A DNA stretch of 64,000 nucleotides from Cellulomonas fimi ATCC 484. GTDB taxonomy: Bacteria; Actinomycetota; Actinomycetes; Actinomycetales; Cellulomonadaceae. Of the stretch, positions 26,520 to 34,671 are shown piece by piece. How positions within the stretch are numbered: position 1 is the stretch's first letter; each line of letters starts with the position of its first letter. The notes beneath the pieces were generated by a model. The model saw nothing but the letters and a program-made list of their open reading frames with translations, did not search any database and had not been told where the DNA came from. Both the position numbers and the translations under genes were made by a program. The DNA lies in NCBI RefSeq assembly GCF_000212695.1, contig NC_015514.1:3472001-3536000 (forward strand), written 5' to 3'.

Positions 26520-26638
26520 AGGTCCGCGCGTCGCTCGCGTCGCTGAAGAAGAAGGACGGGTCGATCGTCGTGCGCCGGCACGGCAAGACCTTCGTCATCA
26601 ACAAGCGGAACCCGCGCTGGAAGGCGCGGCAGGGCTGA
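26516..26638 (+). CDS. rpmJ: Ribosomal protein bL36, zinc-independent paralog (YkgO-like)
   Basis: 40 residues: [40 protein letters not shown]. It keeps the L36 fold core (VRRHGK..VINK.NPR.K.RQG) but has no zinc-binding Cys or His set, as in YkgO-type alternative L36. It overlaps both neighbours (ATGA upstream, TGATG downstream). Confidence 0.95.
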   Translation: MKVRASLASLKKKDGSIVVRRHGKTFVINKRNPRWKARQG

Positions 26639-26808
26639 TGGCGGTCCCGAAGCGCAGGCTCAGCCGCGCCCGCACCCGGACCCGCCGGTCGCAGTGGAAG
26701 GCCGCGACGCCCGATCTCGTGCCGGTCACCGTCGAGGGGCGAACCGTCCAGGTCCCCCGCCGTCTCGTCCGGGCCGTGCAGCGGGGGCTGCTGCGGCTGG
26801 ACGTGTAG
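26638..26808 (+). CDS. rpmF: Ribosomal protein bL32, zinc-independent paralog
   Basis: 56 residues beginning [22 protein letters not shown], the L32 N-terminal signature. The zinc-binding cysteines of standard L32 are missing; the C-terminal half reads [22 protein letters not shown]. Last gene of the zinc-starvation cluster, coupled to rpmJ by a TGATG overlap and followed by a strong terminator. Confidence 0.92.
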   Translation: MAVPKRRLSRARTRTRRSQWKAATPDLVPVTVEGRTVQVPRRLVRAVQRGLLRLDV

Positions 26809-26820
26809 GCGGGAAGGACG

Positions 26821-26856
26821 ACGCCCGGCACCCCACGCTCTGGGGGTGCCGGGCGT
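26821..26856. terminator. Strong hairpin terminator after the alternative ribosomal protein operon
   Basis: A perfect 14-bp stem (ACGCCCGGCACCCC and its complement, 26821-26834 and 26843-26856) with an 8-nt loop. It lies between rpmF and the convergent MATE gene and probably serves both. Confidence 0.85.
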
Positions 26857-26877
26857 CGTGCCGTCAGGGCGAGGCGC

Positions 26878-28404
26878 TCAGTCGCAGGCGCAGCGCTCGC
26901 CCGCGGGGACGGGACGCTGCTCGGCGTCCACGGCCACGGGCTCCGAGCCGTCGGGGGCCGGGCGCGGCGCCGGCACCGCGTCGACGTCCGCGACCACCGA
27001 CTCCATGACCGCCGACCCCTCGGCCGGCCCCTCGGACACGAGAGTCGTCGGGGCGTCGCCGACGCCGGTGACGGGCTGCAGCGCGAGGCGCCGGTGCGCC
27101 GCGAGGTACGCAGGCACGAGCAGCGCGATCGCCCCGATCCAGGCGAGCGGGTTGCCCCACACGACGCCGTCGTAGCCGTAGGAGGCCCCCAGCACGACGG
27201 CCGCGCCGACGCGGCAGACGAGCTCGATCACGCCGGTCATCGTCGGGACGACGGTCTGGCCGAGGCCCTGCAGCGCGCCGCGCAGGATGAACAGCACGCC
27301 GAGCACGGTGTAGAGCACGCCGTTGACGAGCAGCAGGTGCGCGGCCATGTCGACGACCTGCTGTTCCCCCTCGCCGACGAACAGCGCGACGATCGGACCG
27401 CCCGCGGCGACGAGGACGACGCCGAGGACGAGCGACCCTGCGATCGCCATCCAGCAGCCCTGGATCACCCCGCGGCGGATGCGGTCGGGACGGCCCCCGC
27501 CGAGGTTCTGGGCGACGAACATCGACACCGCGAGGCCGAGCGACGCGAGCAGCGCGACCGCGAGACCGTCGACGCGGGCGCCCGTGGTGTAGGCGGCGAC
27601 GGCGTCGGAGCCGAGCTCGTTGAGCCGGACCTGCACGGCGAGCGTGCCGATCGCGATGATCGACGCCTGGAAGCCCATCGGGAGACCGAGCCGCAGGTGC
27701 AGCGCGAGCTCGTCGCGCGTGACACGCCAGTCCTCGCGGTGCACGTGCAGGACGGGCACGCGGCGCCGCACGTAGTCGAGGCACAGCGCGACGGACACGC
27801 CCTGCGAGACGACGGTCGACGCGGCCGCGCCCCCGACGCCCCAGCCGAGCCACGCGACGGCGGCGACGACGAGCACGATGTTGAGCACGCAGCTCACGGT
27901 GAGGAAGACCAGCGGCGTGCGGGAGTCGCCGATCGCGCGGATGACGGCCGACAGGAAGTTGAAGAACATCATCGTGCTGGCGCCGAGGAAGCTGATCACG
28001 GCGAACGTCGTCGCCTGCGGCAGCAGCTCCTCGGGCGTCTGCAGCAGACGCAGCGCGGGCCCGGCGAGCAGCGGCGCGACGACCGTCAGCACGAGGCTGG
28101 TCGCCGCGGACAGCACGGCGCCGGCCGCGACCGATCGGCGGACCGCGCGGTGGTCGCCCGCGCCGAACGCCTGCGCGGTCGGGATGGCGAAGCCGTTCGT
28201 CATGCCCCAGGCGAAGCCGAGCAGGAGGAACAGCAGGGAGCCGGTGGCACCGACGGCCGCGAGGGCGTCGACGCCGAGGACGCGGCCGACGACCATCGCG
28301 TCGGCGGCCTGGTAGAGCTGCTGGACGACGTTGCCGACGAGCAGGGGGACGGCGAAGAGGAGGATGACGCGCCAGGGGCGACCGGCGGTGAGGACCTTGG
28401 GCAC
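26878..28404 (-). CDS. MATE-family multidrug/cation efflux transporter
   Basis: 508 residues with about 12 membrane helices. MATE landmarks are AVPLLVGNVVQQLYQAADAMVVGRVLG at the N-terminus, its second-half echo LGLPMGFQASIIAIGTLAVQVRLNELG, and ALQGLGQTVVPTMTGVIELVCRVGAAV. The C-terminal 60 residues are a polar tail ending in a Cys-containing ERCACD. The substrate is unknown; drugs or metabolites exchanged for Na+ or H+ are usual. The upstream region contains a perfect 18-bp palindrome, so repression by a local-type regulator is likely, although no regulator gene is adjacent. Confidence 0.92.
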   Translation of the reverse strand: MPKVLTAGRPWRVILLFAVPLLVGNVVQQLYQAADAMVVGRVLGVDALAAVGATGSLLFLLLGFAWGMTNGFAIPTAQAFGAGDHRAVRRSVAAGAVLSAATSLVLTVVAPLLAGPALRLLQTPEELLPQATTFAVISFLGASTMMFFNFLSAVIRAIGDSRTPLVFLTVSCVLNIVLVVAAVAWLGWGVGGAAASTVVSQGVSVALCLDYVRRRVPVLHVHREDWRVTRDELALHLRLGLPMGFQASIIAIGTLAVQVRLNELGSDAVAAYTTGARVDGLAVALLASLGLAVSMFVAQNLGGGRPDRIRRGVIQGCWMAIAGSLVLGVVLVAAGGPIVALFVGEGEQQVVDMAAHLLLVNGVLYTVLGVLFILRGALQGLGQTVVPTMTGVIELVCRVGAAVVLGASYGYDGVVWGNPLAWIGAIALLVPAYLAAHRRLALQPVTGVGDAPTTLVSEGPAEGSAVMESVVADVDAVPAPRPAPDGSEPVAVDAEQRPVPAGERCACD

Positions 28405-28480
28405 AGCGATCTCCGGGAACGGAGTGGGCGGGAATGGGACGTCCGCGGTGGTCGGGGTGGTGCCGGTCGCGTCGCCCTCT

Positions 28481-28498
28481 GATCGTATCGATACGATC
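28481..28498. promoter_or_regulatory. 18-bp palindromic operator between MATE and VanZ-like genes
   Basis: GATCGTATCGATACGATC is a perfect palindrome 77 bp upstream of the MATE start and 87 bp upstream of the divergent VanZ-like start. Size and symmetry fit a TetR- or MarR-type operator. Its A+T content stands out from the surroundings. Confidence 0.6.
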
Positions 28499-28584
28499 GA
28501 CCCTGCACGAAACGATTTGAGCGCATCGGGATGCGCTTGCCGTCACACTTCACCCGCCGGGCCGACGGGCTACGGTGTCGGGCG

Positions 28585-29121
28585 ATGATCGCCACCCTCC
28601 TCGTCGAGCACGCCTGGGCCGTGCCGCTGGCCGCGCTGCTCGTGGTCGTCGGCTGCCTCGTGCTCGGCGGGCTCCTGCTGCGGGCGGGTGAGCGAGGACG
28701 CCGCCTCCTGCGCGCCGTGGCCGTGGTCGCCGCCCTGCCCGTCCCCCTGCTCACGCTCCTGCCCGACGACGCCCGCGCGCAGTCGTTCTGCGCCGTCCAG
28801 CTCGCGTGGCCGTCGCTCGGGGGCGTCGAGACGCTCGCCAACATCACCCTGCTGCTGCCCGCGGCGTACGTCGTGACGCTGCTCGTGGGCCGGCCGGTGC
28901 TCGTCGCGCTCGGCGCGTCGGCGGTCTCCGTCGTGATCGAGCTGGTCCAGGCCCTGGCGCCCACGCTCGGACGCGCGTGCGACACGACGGACTGGGAGAT
29001 GAACACGATCGGCGCGGTGCTGGGCGCCATCCTGGCCGCGGCGACGCTCGCGGCGGTGCGTCGACGCCCGCGCGCACGTCGGACGGGCGAGGTCGTGGGC
29101 GCGGACGCGTCGCCGTCCTAG
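28585..29121 (+). CDS. VanZ-like membrane protein
   Basis: 178 residues with four to five hydrophobic helices. The VanZ pattern is visible in LVGRPVLVALGASAVSVVIELVQAL, then CDTTDWEMNTIGAVLGAILAA, where the conserved D..D...N..G segment falls. VanZ proteins are linked in some bacteria to teicoplanin tolerance, but most homologs are uncharacterised. It is divergent from the MATE gene and shares the palindromic operator region. Confidence 0.8.
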   Translation: MIATLLVEHAWAVPLAALLVVVGCLVLGGLLLRAGERGRRLLRAVAVVAALPVPLLTLLPDDARAQSFCAVQLAWPSLGGVETLANITLLLPAAYVVTLLVGRPVLVALGASAVSVVIELVQALAPTLGRACDTTDWEMNTIGAVLGAILAAATLAAVRRRPRARRTGEVVGADASPS

Positions 29122-29159
29122 TCTGGGCGGGAGACCGCGCCGGACGACGAGGAGCACCC

Positions 29160-29834
29160 GTGACGGACACCGCGACGACGACGGTGGAGGAGGTCCGGGC
29201 GCGCCTCGCCGCGCTCGAGGACCCGAAGATCCGGGCGGTGAACGAGCGCCACGGCGACGACCACGGCGTCAACCTGACGAAGCTGCGCGCCGTCGCGAAG
29301 GAGCTGCGCACGCAGCACGACCTCGCGGTCCGGCTGTGGGCGACGGGCGACACGGCGGCGCGGCTGGTCGCGCTCCTGGTCTGCCGCCCGAAGGCGTTCT
29401 CCGCGGCCGAACTCGACACGATGCTCCGTGAGGCCCGCGTGCCGAAGGTGCACGACTGGCTCGTCTCCTACGTCGTCAAGAAGAGCCCGCACGTCGAGGA
29501 CCTGCGCGTCGCGTGGTTCGACGACCCGGACCCCGTGGTCGCGAGCGCGGGGTGGGCGCTCACGAGCGCGCGCGTCGCGAAGACCCCGGAGGGCCTGGAC
29601 CTCGACGCGCTGCTGGACCGTGTCGAGGCCGAGATGAAGGACGCCCCCGACCGGCTGCAGTGGGCGATGAACGAGTGCCTCGCGACGATCGGCATCCACC
29701 ACCCGGCGCACCGGGCTCGCGCCGTCGCGATCGGTGAGCGCCTCGAGGTGCTCAAGGACTACCCGACGCCGCCGGGCTGCACGTCGCCGTTCGCGCCGGT
29801 GTGGATCGCGGAGATGGTGCGCCGCCAGGGCTGA
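29160..29834 (+). CDS. DNA alkylation repair enzyme-like protein (AlkD/HEAT-repeat fold)
   Basis: 224 residues from a GTG with a GAGGAGCAC site. It is all-helical with HEAT-like repeats, including LTKLRAVAKELRTQHDLAVRLWATGDTAARLVALLV, DLRVAWFDDPDPVVASAGWALTSARV and ECLATIGIHHP. AlkD-family glycosylases excise bulky alkylated bases using such repeats. The order of helices fits, but the catalytic Trp/Asp/Arg positions could not be confirmed by eye. It follows the VanZ-like gene by 38 bp. Confidence 0.75.
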   Translation: MTDTATTTVEEVRARLAALEDPKIRAVNERHGDDHGVNLTKLRAVAKELRTQHDLAVRLWATGDTAARLVALLVCRPKAFSAAELDTMLREARVPKVHDWLVSYVVKKSPHVEDLRVAWFDDPDPVVASAGWALTSARVAKTPEGLDLDALLDRVEAEMKDAPDRLQWAMNECLATIGIHHPAHRARAVAIGERLEVLKDYPTPPGCTSPFAPVWIAEMVRRQG

Positions 29835-29910
29835 CCATCGGTGCCGGTTCCGGGCGCTCCGCCGCACGCCGGCTCGCTCCGGTGCGGCTGCCGTCGGCAC
29901 CACCGGCCGC

Positions 29911-30261
29911 TCACGTCCCGGGGACGACTCCCGCCACGAGGTCCCGCACCGCGGCGGCGCAGCCCGGGTCCGTCGTCGGCAGCCCCGCCACGACGGCCGC
30001 CGCCCGCTCGTCCTGCCCGCCGTCGACGAGCGCGAAGACCGCGTCGGCCCAGCAGACCGTCCGCAGCGCGACCTCGTCGGGCACGCACGACCGCAGCGCG
30101 TCCGCGGCGTCGACGAACCCGTCGACCGCGGCGAGGTGCGCCCCGCGCCCGTACGCCGCGGACGCCTCGTCGAACCGGCGCACGGCGTCGTCGACGCACG
30201 ACGGCAACGGCCGCGACGTCCGCGGGAGCGTCAGCGGGAGCAGCACGAGGCGTGGGGTCAT
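29911..30261 (-). CDS. Small protein overlapping the effector gene (possible immunity or accessory protein)
   Basis: 116 residues, helical, resembling one or two TPR-like hairpins (VDDAVRRFDEASAAYGRGAHLAAVDGFVDAADALRSC). Its ATG overlaps the stop of the HEXXH effector gene as ATGA, so it is translated from the same message. Tight coupling to a toxin-like gene suggests an immunity, chaperone or loading role, but nothing in the sequence proves this. No family was recognised. Confidence 0.6.
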   Translation of the reverse strand: MTPRLVLLPLTLPRTSRPLPSCVDDAVRRFDEASAAYGRGAHLAAVDGFVDAADALRSCVPDEVALRTVCWADAVFALVDGGQDERAAAVVAGLPTTDPGCAAAVRDLVAGVVPGT

Positions 30262-32165
30262 CGTCGGTGCCCTCCCCCGTCGAACCAGGTGACGAGCGCG
30301 GGCGCGTTCGTCTGCAGGTACTGCCGGTCGTTGCGCCAGAACGAGTAGGCCTCGGCGAAGAACTCCTCGGGGTGGCCCGGCCAGTTCCGGCGCGCGTACT
30401 CGGTGAGCGGCGGGATGGAGTTCGCGTTCACGACGGCGACGAAGTCGTCGAGCCGCTGCGAGCGACCACCCCCGCCCGTGACGACGTCCTCGTCGGCGCG
30501 GCGGGCGTGCACGGTCGCGTTGGCCTGGGCCCGCGCGACGGCGGCCGTGAGCCAGTCGTCCTGCGCGGAGAGCAGGGCGGCGAAGTCGGTCAGGGCCGGA
30601 TGACCCGCCGGCAGCGCTGCACGGGCGGCGTCGCGGCGCTGCACGGCGGTCCGTGCGGCGGCCTCGCGCGCGGCGTTGCGGTCAGGGTCGTCGTTCTGCG
30701 CGACGGCGTTGACGCGGGTGCTCGTCGTGCGGACGGTCGCGAGGAACGCACGCGCCTGGCCCTGCTGCGCGCGGGTCCAGCGGCGGGCCGCGGCGAAGGC
30801 GGCGGGGCCTGCGGCGTTGTGCCGCAGGACCGCCGCGTTGACGCGCGCGACCTCGGCGTTCATCGCACCCTGGGCCTGCAGCGTCGCGAACTGCGCGTCG
30901 CGCTGCGCCTTGGTCTCCACCGCGTGCCCGACCTCGTGGACGATGGTGTGCGCGCTCGCCGGGCCGCTGCGGGTCGCGTCGCCGATGAAGGACAGCCCGT
31001 CGCCCGCGAAGGCGCTGTCCGCGATGCTGAGCGACGCCGACCGGGTCGCGGTGGTGGCCCCGGCAGCGAGCGCGGCGCGGTGCGAGAACAGGCCCGCGAG
31101 CGGCTCGCCGGCGGCGTTGGTCAGGGTCCGCTCACGCACGAGGTCGACGCCCGCGAGCGCGGCCCGGTCGGCCGCGGGGACGGCGGCGATCGCGGCGTGC
31201 ACCTTCGCGAGCTGCGGCAGCGTCCACGACGCGCTGCCGTCGCGCACGGACGCGAAGCCGAGCGCCAGCAGCGCGGCGTCGGCAGCGGCCCGGTCCGCGA
31301 ACGCGGGCGCCACCGGGACGGGCCCGGCGGCGACGAGCGTCACCACGGCGTTGCCCTGCCCGTCGATCCGCACGGTCACGCGGCCGACGGGTGCCGGGCC
31401 GGGCGGACGCGTCGGCGCGGGCCCGATGCGCGTGACGATGTCCGCCTCGGTCCCCCACCGGGTCCGCTGGCCCATCTGCACGAGCACGTTCCACAGGTGC
31501 AGCTCCGCCTGGCTGCCCGGCGTGACGCCCTGGACGTGGACGGTCGGCCCGAGCTGCGGCGGCGTCGCTCCCTGCGCGGCCTGGACCGCGGCCCGCAGCG
31601 TCGCGAGCGTCGTCCCGCTCGACGGTGGCGTGATCGTGTACGCGCTCGTGTCGTACCGGAGCACCGCGCCCGGCGCGGGCCCGGTCGGACGCGGCGCGGC
31701 CTGGCCGCTGCTGCCGCCGACGTCGGTCGGGCCCTCGAGCGACGCCGACGTGCGGGGGCCGATCACCGCGTCGGGCGACAGCCCGTGGGTCCGCTGGTAC
31801 TGCGTCGTCGCGGCCTGCGTGAGGGGCCCGAAGATCCCGTCCGTCACGAGCGGTGGCGCGGCGCCGTGCGCGTTGAGGCGGTCCTGCGCGTGGCGGACGT
31901 CCTCGCCCGTGTGCCCGCGCCGCAGCATCCGCACCGCGGGCGGGCCGACGACCTGCGCGGCGGCGGTGTCGACGGGAGCGCGCTGCACGGCCTTCGTCAC
32001 GACCCGGTTGCCCGCGCTGCGCTGCACCTCCAGGAGGCGGTGCCGCGCGTCGGCAGCGGGAGGTGCGTCGGCGGCGTCGAGGACGTCGGTGCGGCGACGG
32101 GCCACGCGTGCGACGCGCACGACCTTCCTGGGCTCCACGTCCACCGCCGATCGCCCCGCCCGCAC
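30258..32165 (-). CDS. Putative contractile-injection-system effector with peptidoglycan-binding domain and HEXXH metalloprotease-like site
   Basis: 635 residues. Near the N-terminus, HRLLEVQRSAGNRVVTKAV (about 43-60) matches the LQRxxGN-type tag found on cargo of actinobacterial extracellular contractile injection systems. A peptidoglycan-binding-1 domain follows (about 76-145: VRMLRRGHTGEDVRHAQDRLNAHG, DGIFGPLTQAATTQYQ, GPRTSASL). After a Pro-rich linker comes a long C-terminal region with HTIVHEVGHAVE (HEXXH at 410-414) and a distal EEFFAEAYSFW (about 600-611) that could give the third zinc ligand. No secretion signal is present, as expected for injected cargo. Overlaps the 116-residue downstream gene. 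GTG start. Confidence 0.7.
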   Translation of the reverse strand: MRAGRSAVDVEPRKVVRVARVARRRTDVLDAADAPPAADARHRLLEVQRSAGNRVVTKAVQRAPVDTAAAQVVGPPAVRMLRRGHTGEDVRHAQDRLNAHGAAPPLVTDGIFGPLTQAATTQYQRTHGLSPDAVIGPRTSASLEGPTDVGGSSGQAAPRPTGPAPGAVLRYDTSAYTITPPSSGTTLATLRAAVQAAQGATPPQLGPTVHVQGVTPGSQAELHLWNVLVQMGQRTRWGTEADIVTRIGPAPTRPPGPAPVGRVTVRIDGQGNAVVTLVAAGPVPVAPAFADRAAADAALLALGFASVRDGSASWTLPQLAKVHAAIAAVPAADRAALAGVDLVRERTLTNAAGEPLAGLFSHRAALAAGATTATRSASLSIADSAFAGDGLSFIGDATRSGPASAHTIVHEVGHAVETKAQRDAQFATLQAQGAMNAEVARVNAAVLRHNAAGPAAFAAARRWTRAQQGQARAFLATVRTTSTRVNAVAQNDDPDRNAAREAAARTAVQRRDAARAALPAGHPALTDFAALLSAQDDWLTAAVARAQANATVHARRADEDVVTGGGGRSQRLDDFVAVVNANSIPPLTEYARRNWPGHPEEFFAEAYSFWRNDRQYLQTNAPALVTWFDGGGHRR

Positions 32166-32290
32166 GGCGTGGTCGTCCCCATCCTCGTGGCGCGCCGGTG
32201 CCCGGTCGTGCCCCGACGGCCGCCCGCACGGGCAGGACCGGGTGCCCGCGCGGGACGCCGCAGCGCGTCGGACGGGGCGCGCCGGCGTGG

Positions 32291-33964
32291 TCAGGCGGGC
32301 TCGGCCCGACGTTCGAGCGGGTCGAGCACGTCGATCTCGTCGCCCGGCCGCGCCGGCGGGTGCGGCTCGACCTTCCCGCCGTCGTGCTCCTGCAGCAGCA
32401 CCTCGGCCGCGTGGTCGGCGAGCGCGGAGCCGGCCGACCCGTACAGGTGGAACACCGCGTCGGCACCGTGCCGCTGCAGCTCGCTCACGTCGTCGTCGTA
32501 CCGCGCGACGGCCGCGACCTTCCCGGCGAAACCCGCGGCCTGCAGCCGGGCGAGCGCGATGAGGTTGGCGTTGTGGAACGGCATCGCGAGCACCGCGACC
32601 TTGACCCGCCCGGCCCGCTGCACGCGGTTCCAGAACTCCAGGTCGGTCGCGTCGGCGCGGACGACCTCGTACCCCTCGTCCTCGAGCGCGGCGACGCGTG
32701 TGCGGTCGTGCTCGACGCCGACGACGGACAGCCGGTACTCGTCCCGCAGCCGCGCGTAGGTCGACGCGCCGACGCGCCCCAGCCCGAGGACGAGCGCGTC
32801 CGCGTCACCCACGTCGACGAGCCGGTCGTCGGGGTGCAGGCGGTCGCTGTCCCGTGCGGGCAGCAAGCGCGACAGGCGCGATGCGAGCTCGACGCCGCGG
32901 CGGTTGACGATCGCCGACAGCCCGAAGCTGAACGCCACGGCGAGGGACACGACGACGACCCACTGCGCGTCCAGCAGGCCCGTGCTCGCCCCGACGGCGA
33001 CGACGATGATCCCGAACTCCGAGTAGTTCGACAGCACCAGCCCGGCGAGGAACGACGTGCGTCGCCGCAGCCGCATGAGCCACAGCAGCAGCGCGTACGC
33101 CGCGACCTGGAACGGCAGCAGGAGCAGCAGGAGCAGCGCGAGCGCGACCTCGAGCAGCTGCGGCGTGCCGTGCAGGCCGATCTGCACGAAGAACGCCACG
33201 AGCATGAGGTCCTTGAACGTCATGAGCGAGCGCGACAGCTCCCCCGCCTGCGGGTGCGAGGCGAGGAGCACGCCGACGACGAGCGCGCCGACGTCCCCGT
33301 GGATCCCGACGAGCTCGAACAGCCCGTACCCGAGGACGACGGCGACCGTGACGCCGAACAGCGCCTGCAGCTCCCCGTGCCCGACCCGGTCCCAGATGCG
33401 GTGCAGCACCCACGCGCCGGGGATCAGCAGGACGAGCAGCAGCGCCCACAGCGTCGGCGCCTCGCCACCCGACATCGACATGAAGACGACGGCCGCGACG
33501 TCCTGCATGACGAGCACACCGACGGCGATCCGCCCGTACAGCGACGTGGTGTCGGACCGGTCGTCGAGCACCTTGACGACGAAGACGGTCGACGAGAACG
33601 ACAGCGCGAACCCGACCAGCGCGAGCGCCCCGAGCGACTCCCCCGCGACGTGCCCGAACCCGATCACCGCGAGCAGCCCGAGGAAGCCGAGCGCGATCGC
33701 GACGCTCACGGCCATGTGCGCGACGCTCGTCAGCCAGATCTCGCGGCGCAGCAGCGTGCGCACGTCGAGCTTGAGCCCGATCGCGAACAGCAGCAGCACG
33801 ACCCCGAGCTCGGCCACCGGCTCGAGGAACGCGGGCTCCGGCACGTCCCCGGCTCCCAGCACGAACCCCGCCGCGAGGAACCCGACGAGCGGCGGCAGCC
33901 GCAGCAGCACCGCGGCGAGCCCGCCGAGGAGAGCGACACCGAGGTAGAGGGCCGCCGCTGCCAT
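32291..33964 (-). CDS. Cation:proton antiporter with RCK/TrkA-N domain (CPA2, KefB/YbaL-like)
   Basis: 557 residues. About 12 membrane helices (residues 1-380) show the CPA2 pattern: LPPLVGFLAAGFVLGAGDV, ELGVVLLLFAIGLKLDVRTL and FALSFSSTVFVVKVLDD. A cytosolic TrkA-N domain follows, with the Rossmann motif ALVLGLGRVGASTYARL and VVGVEHDRTRVAALEDEGYEVVRADATD. It likely exchanges K+ or Na+ for protons under nucleotide control. It stands alone, divergent from the Imm-5-like gene. Confidence 0.92.
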   Translation of the reverse strand: MAAAALYLGVALLGGLAAVLLRLPPLVGFLAAGFVLGAGDVPEPAFLEPVAELGVVLLLFAIGLKLDVRTLLRREIWLTSVAHMAVSVAIALGFLGLLAVIGFGHVAGESLGALALVGFALSFSSTVFVVKVLDDRSDTTSLYGRIAVGVLVMQDVAAVVFMSMSGGEAPTLWALLLVLLIPGAWVLHRIWDRVGHGELQALFGVTVAVVLGYGLFELVGIHGDVGALVVGVLLASHPQAGELSRSLMTFKDLMLVAFFVQIGLHGTPQLLEVALALLLLLLLPFQVAAYALLLWLMRLRRRTSFLAGLVLSNYSEFGIIVVAVGASTGLLDAQWVVVVSLAVAFSFGLSAIVNRRGVELASRLSRLLPARDSDRLHPDDRLVDVGDADALVLGLGRVGASTYARLRDEYRLSVVGVEHDRTRVAALEDEGYEVVRADATDLEFWNRVQRAGRVKVAVLAMPFHNANLIALARLQAAGFAGKVAAVARYDDDVSELQRHGADAVFHLYGSAGSALADHAAEVLLQEHDGGKVEPHPPARPGDEIDVLDPLERRAEPA

Positions 33965-34093
33965 GCCCCCATTCTGCCCGCCGCACCGCGACCCACCCGG
34001 GTCACGCGGTGTCCCCGCGCGCGCACCGGCCGGACATCACCCGGTCGCCCCGGTGCCGTCGTCGCCCGCGTGGACTCGCGGCAGGATGCTGAC

Positions 34094-34612
34094 GTGCCGA
34101 TCCTCCCCACCGACCGCGACCCGCGCCTCATCACGCTCCGCCGCGGCGGCTCCCTGACCGACGAGCACCACGTCCTGCTGGCCCTGTGGGCGCTGGAGTG
34201 CGCCGAGCACGTCCTGCCCCTGTTCGCACGGTCGAGCCCCGACGACGACCGGCCTGCCGACGCCCTGCGCATCGGCCACGCCTGGACCCGCGGCGAGGCC
34301 ACGATGCGCGAGGCCCACGACGCGGCGTTCCGCGCCAACGCCGCCGGCAAGGGCCTGCCCGACGCCGCCCGGTTCGCCGCGCTCGCCGCGGGGCAGGCCG
34401 TCGCGGTCGCGCACGTCGCCGCGCACGACCTGGGCGCCGCCGCCTACGCGATCCGCGCCACGGTCGCCGCCGCCCCGCCCGACGAGGCGGAGTCCGCCCG
34501 CCGCGCCGAGCTCCACTGGCAGCACGACCGCCTCCCCGCGGCTGTCCGCGCCTTGGTTCTCGACGACCAGCAGACCCGCAACTCCATCTGCTGGAACGTC
34601 TTCGCGCTCTGA
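34094..34612 (+). CDS. Imm-5-like putative immunity protein
   Basis: 172 residues from a GTG. The pattern LTDEHHVLLALWALECAEHVLPLFARSSPDDDRPADALRIGHAWTRGEATMREAHDAAFRAN... GQAVAVAHVAAHDLGAAAYAIRA resembles a group annotated as putative immunity protein (Imm-5), with helix-rich repeats and conserved CAE..LPLF and A.AYA.RA motifs. The C-terminus LVLDDQQTRNSICWNVF is distinctive. No toxin gene is immediately adjacent; the nearest toxin-like gene is 2 kb away on the other strand. Confidence 0.6.
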   Translation: MPILPTDRDPRLITLRRGGSLTDEHHVLLALWALECAEHVLPLFARSSPDDDRPADALRIGHAWTRGEATMREAHDAAFRANAAGKGLPDAARFAALAAGQAVAVAHVAAHDLGAAAYAIRATVAAAPPDEAESARRAELHWQHDRLPAAVRALVLDDQQTRNSICWNVFAL

Positions 34613-34671
34613 CCCGCCCGGGGGACCGCCGACCCGCCACGGCGACGGGTCCGGGCCCCTGCACCGCGGGC

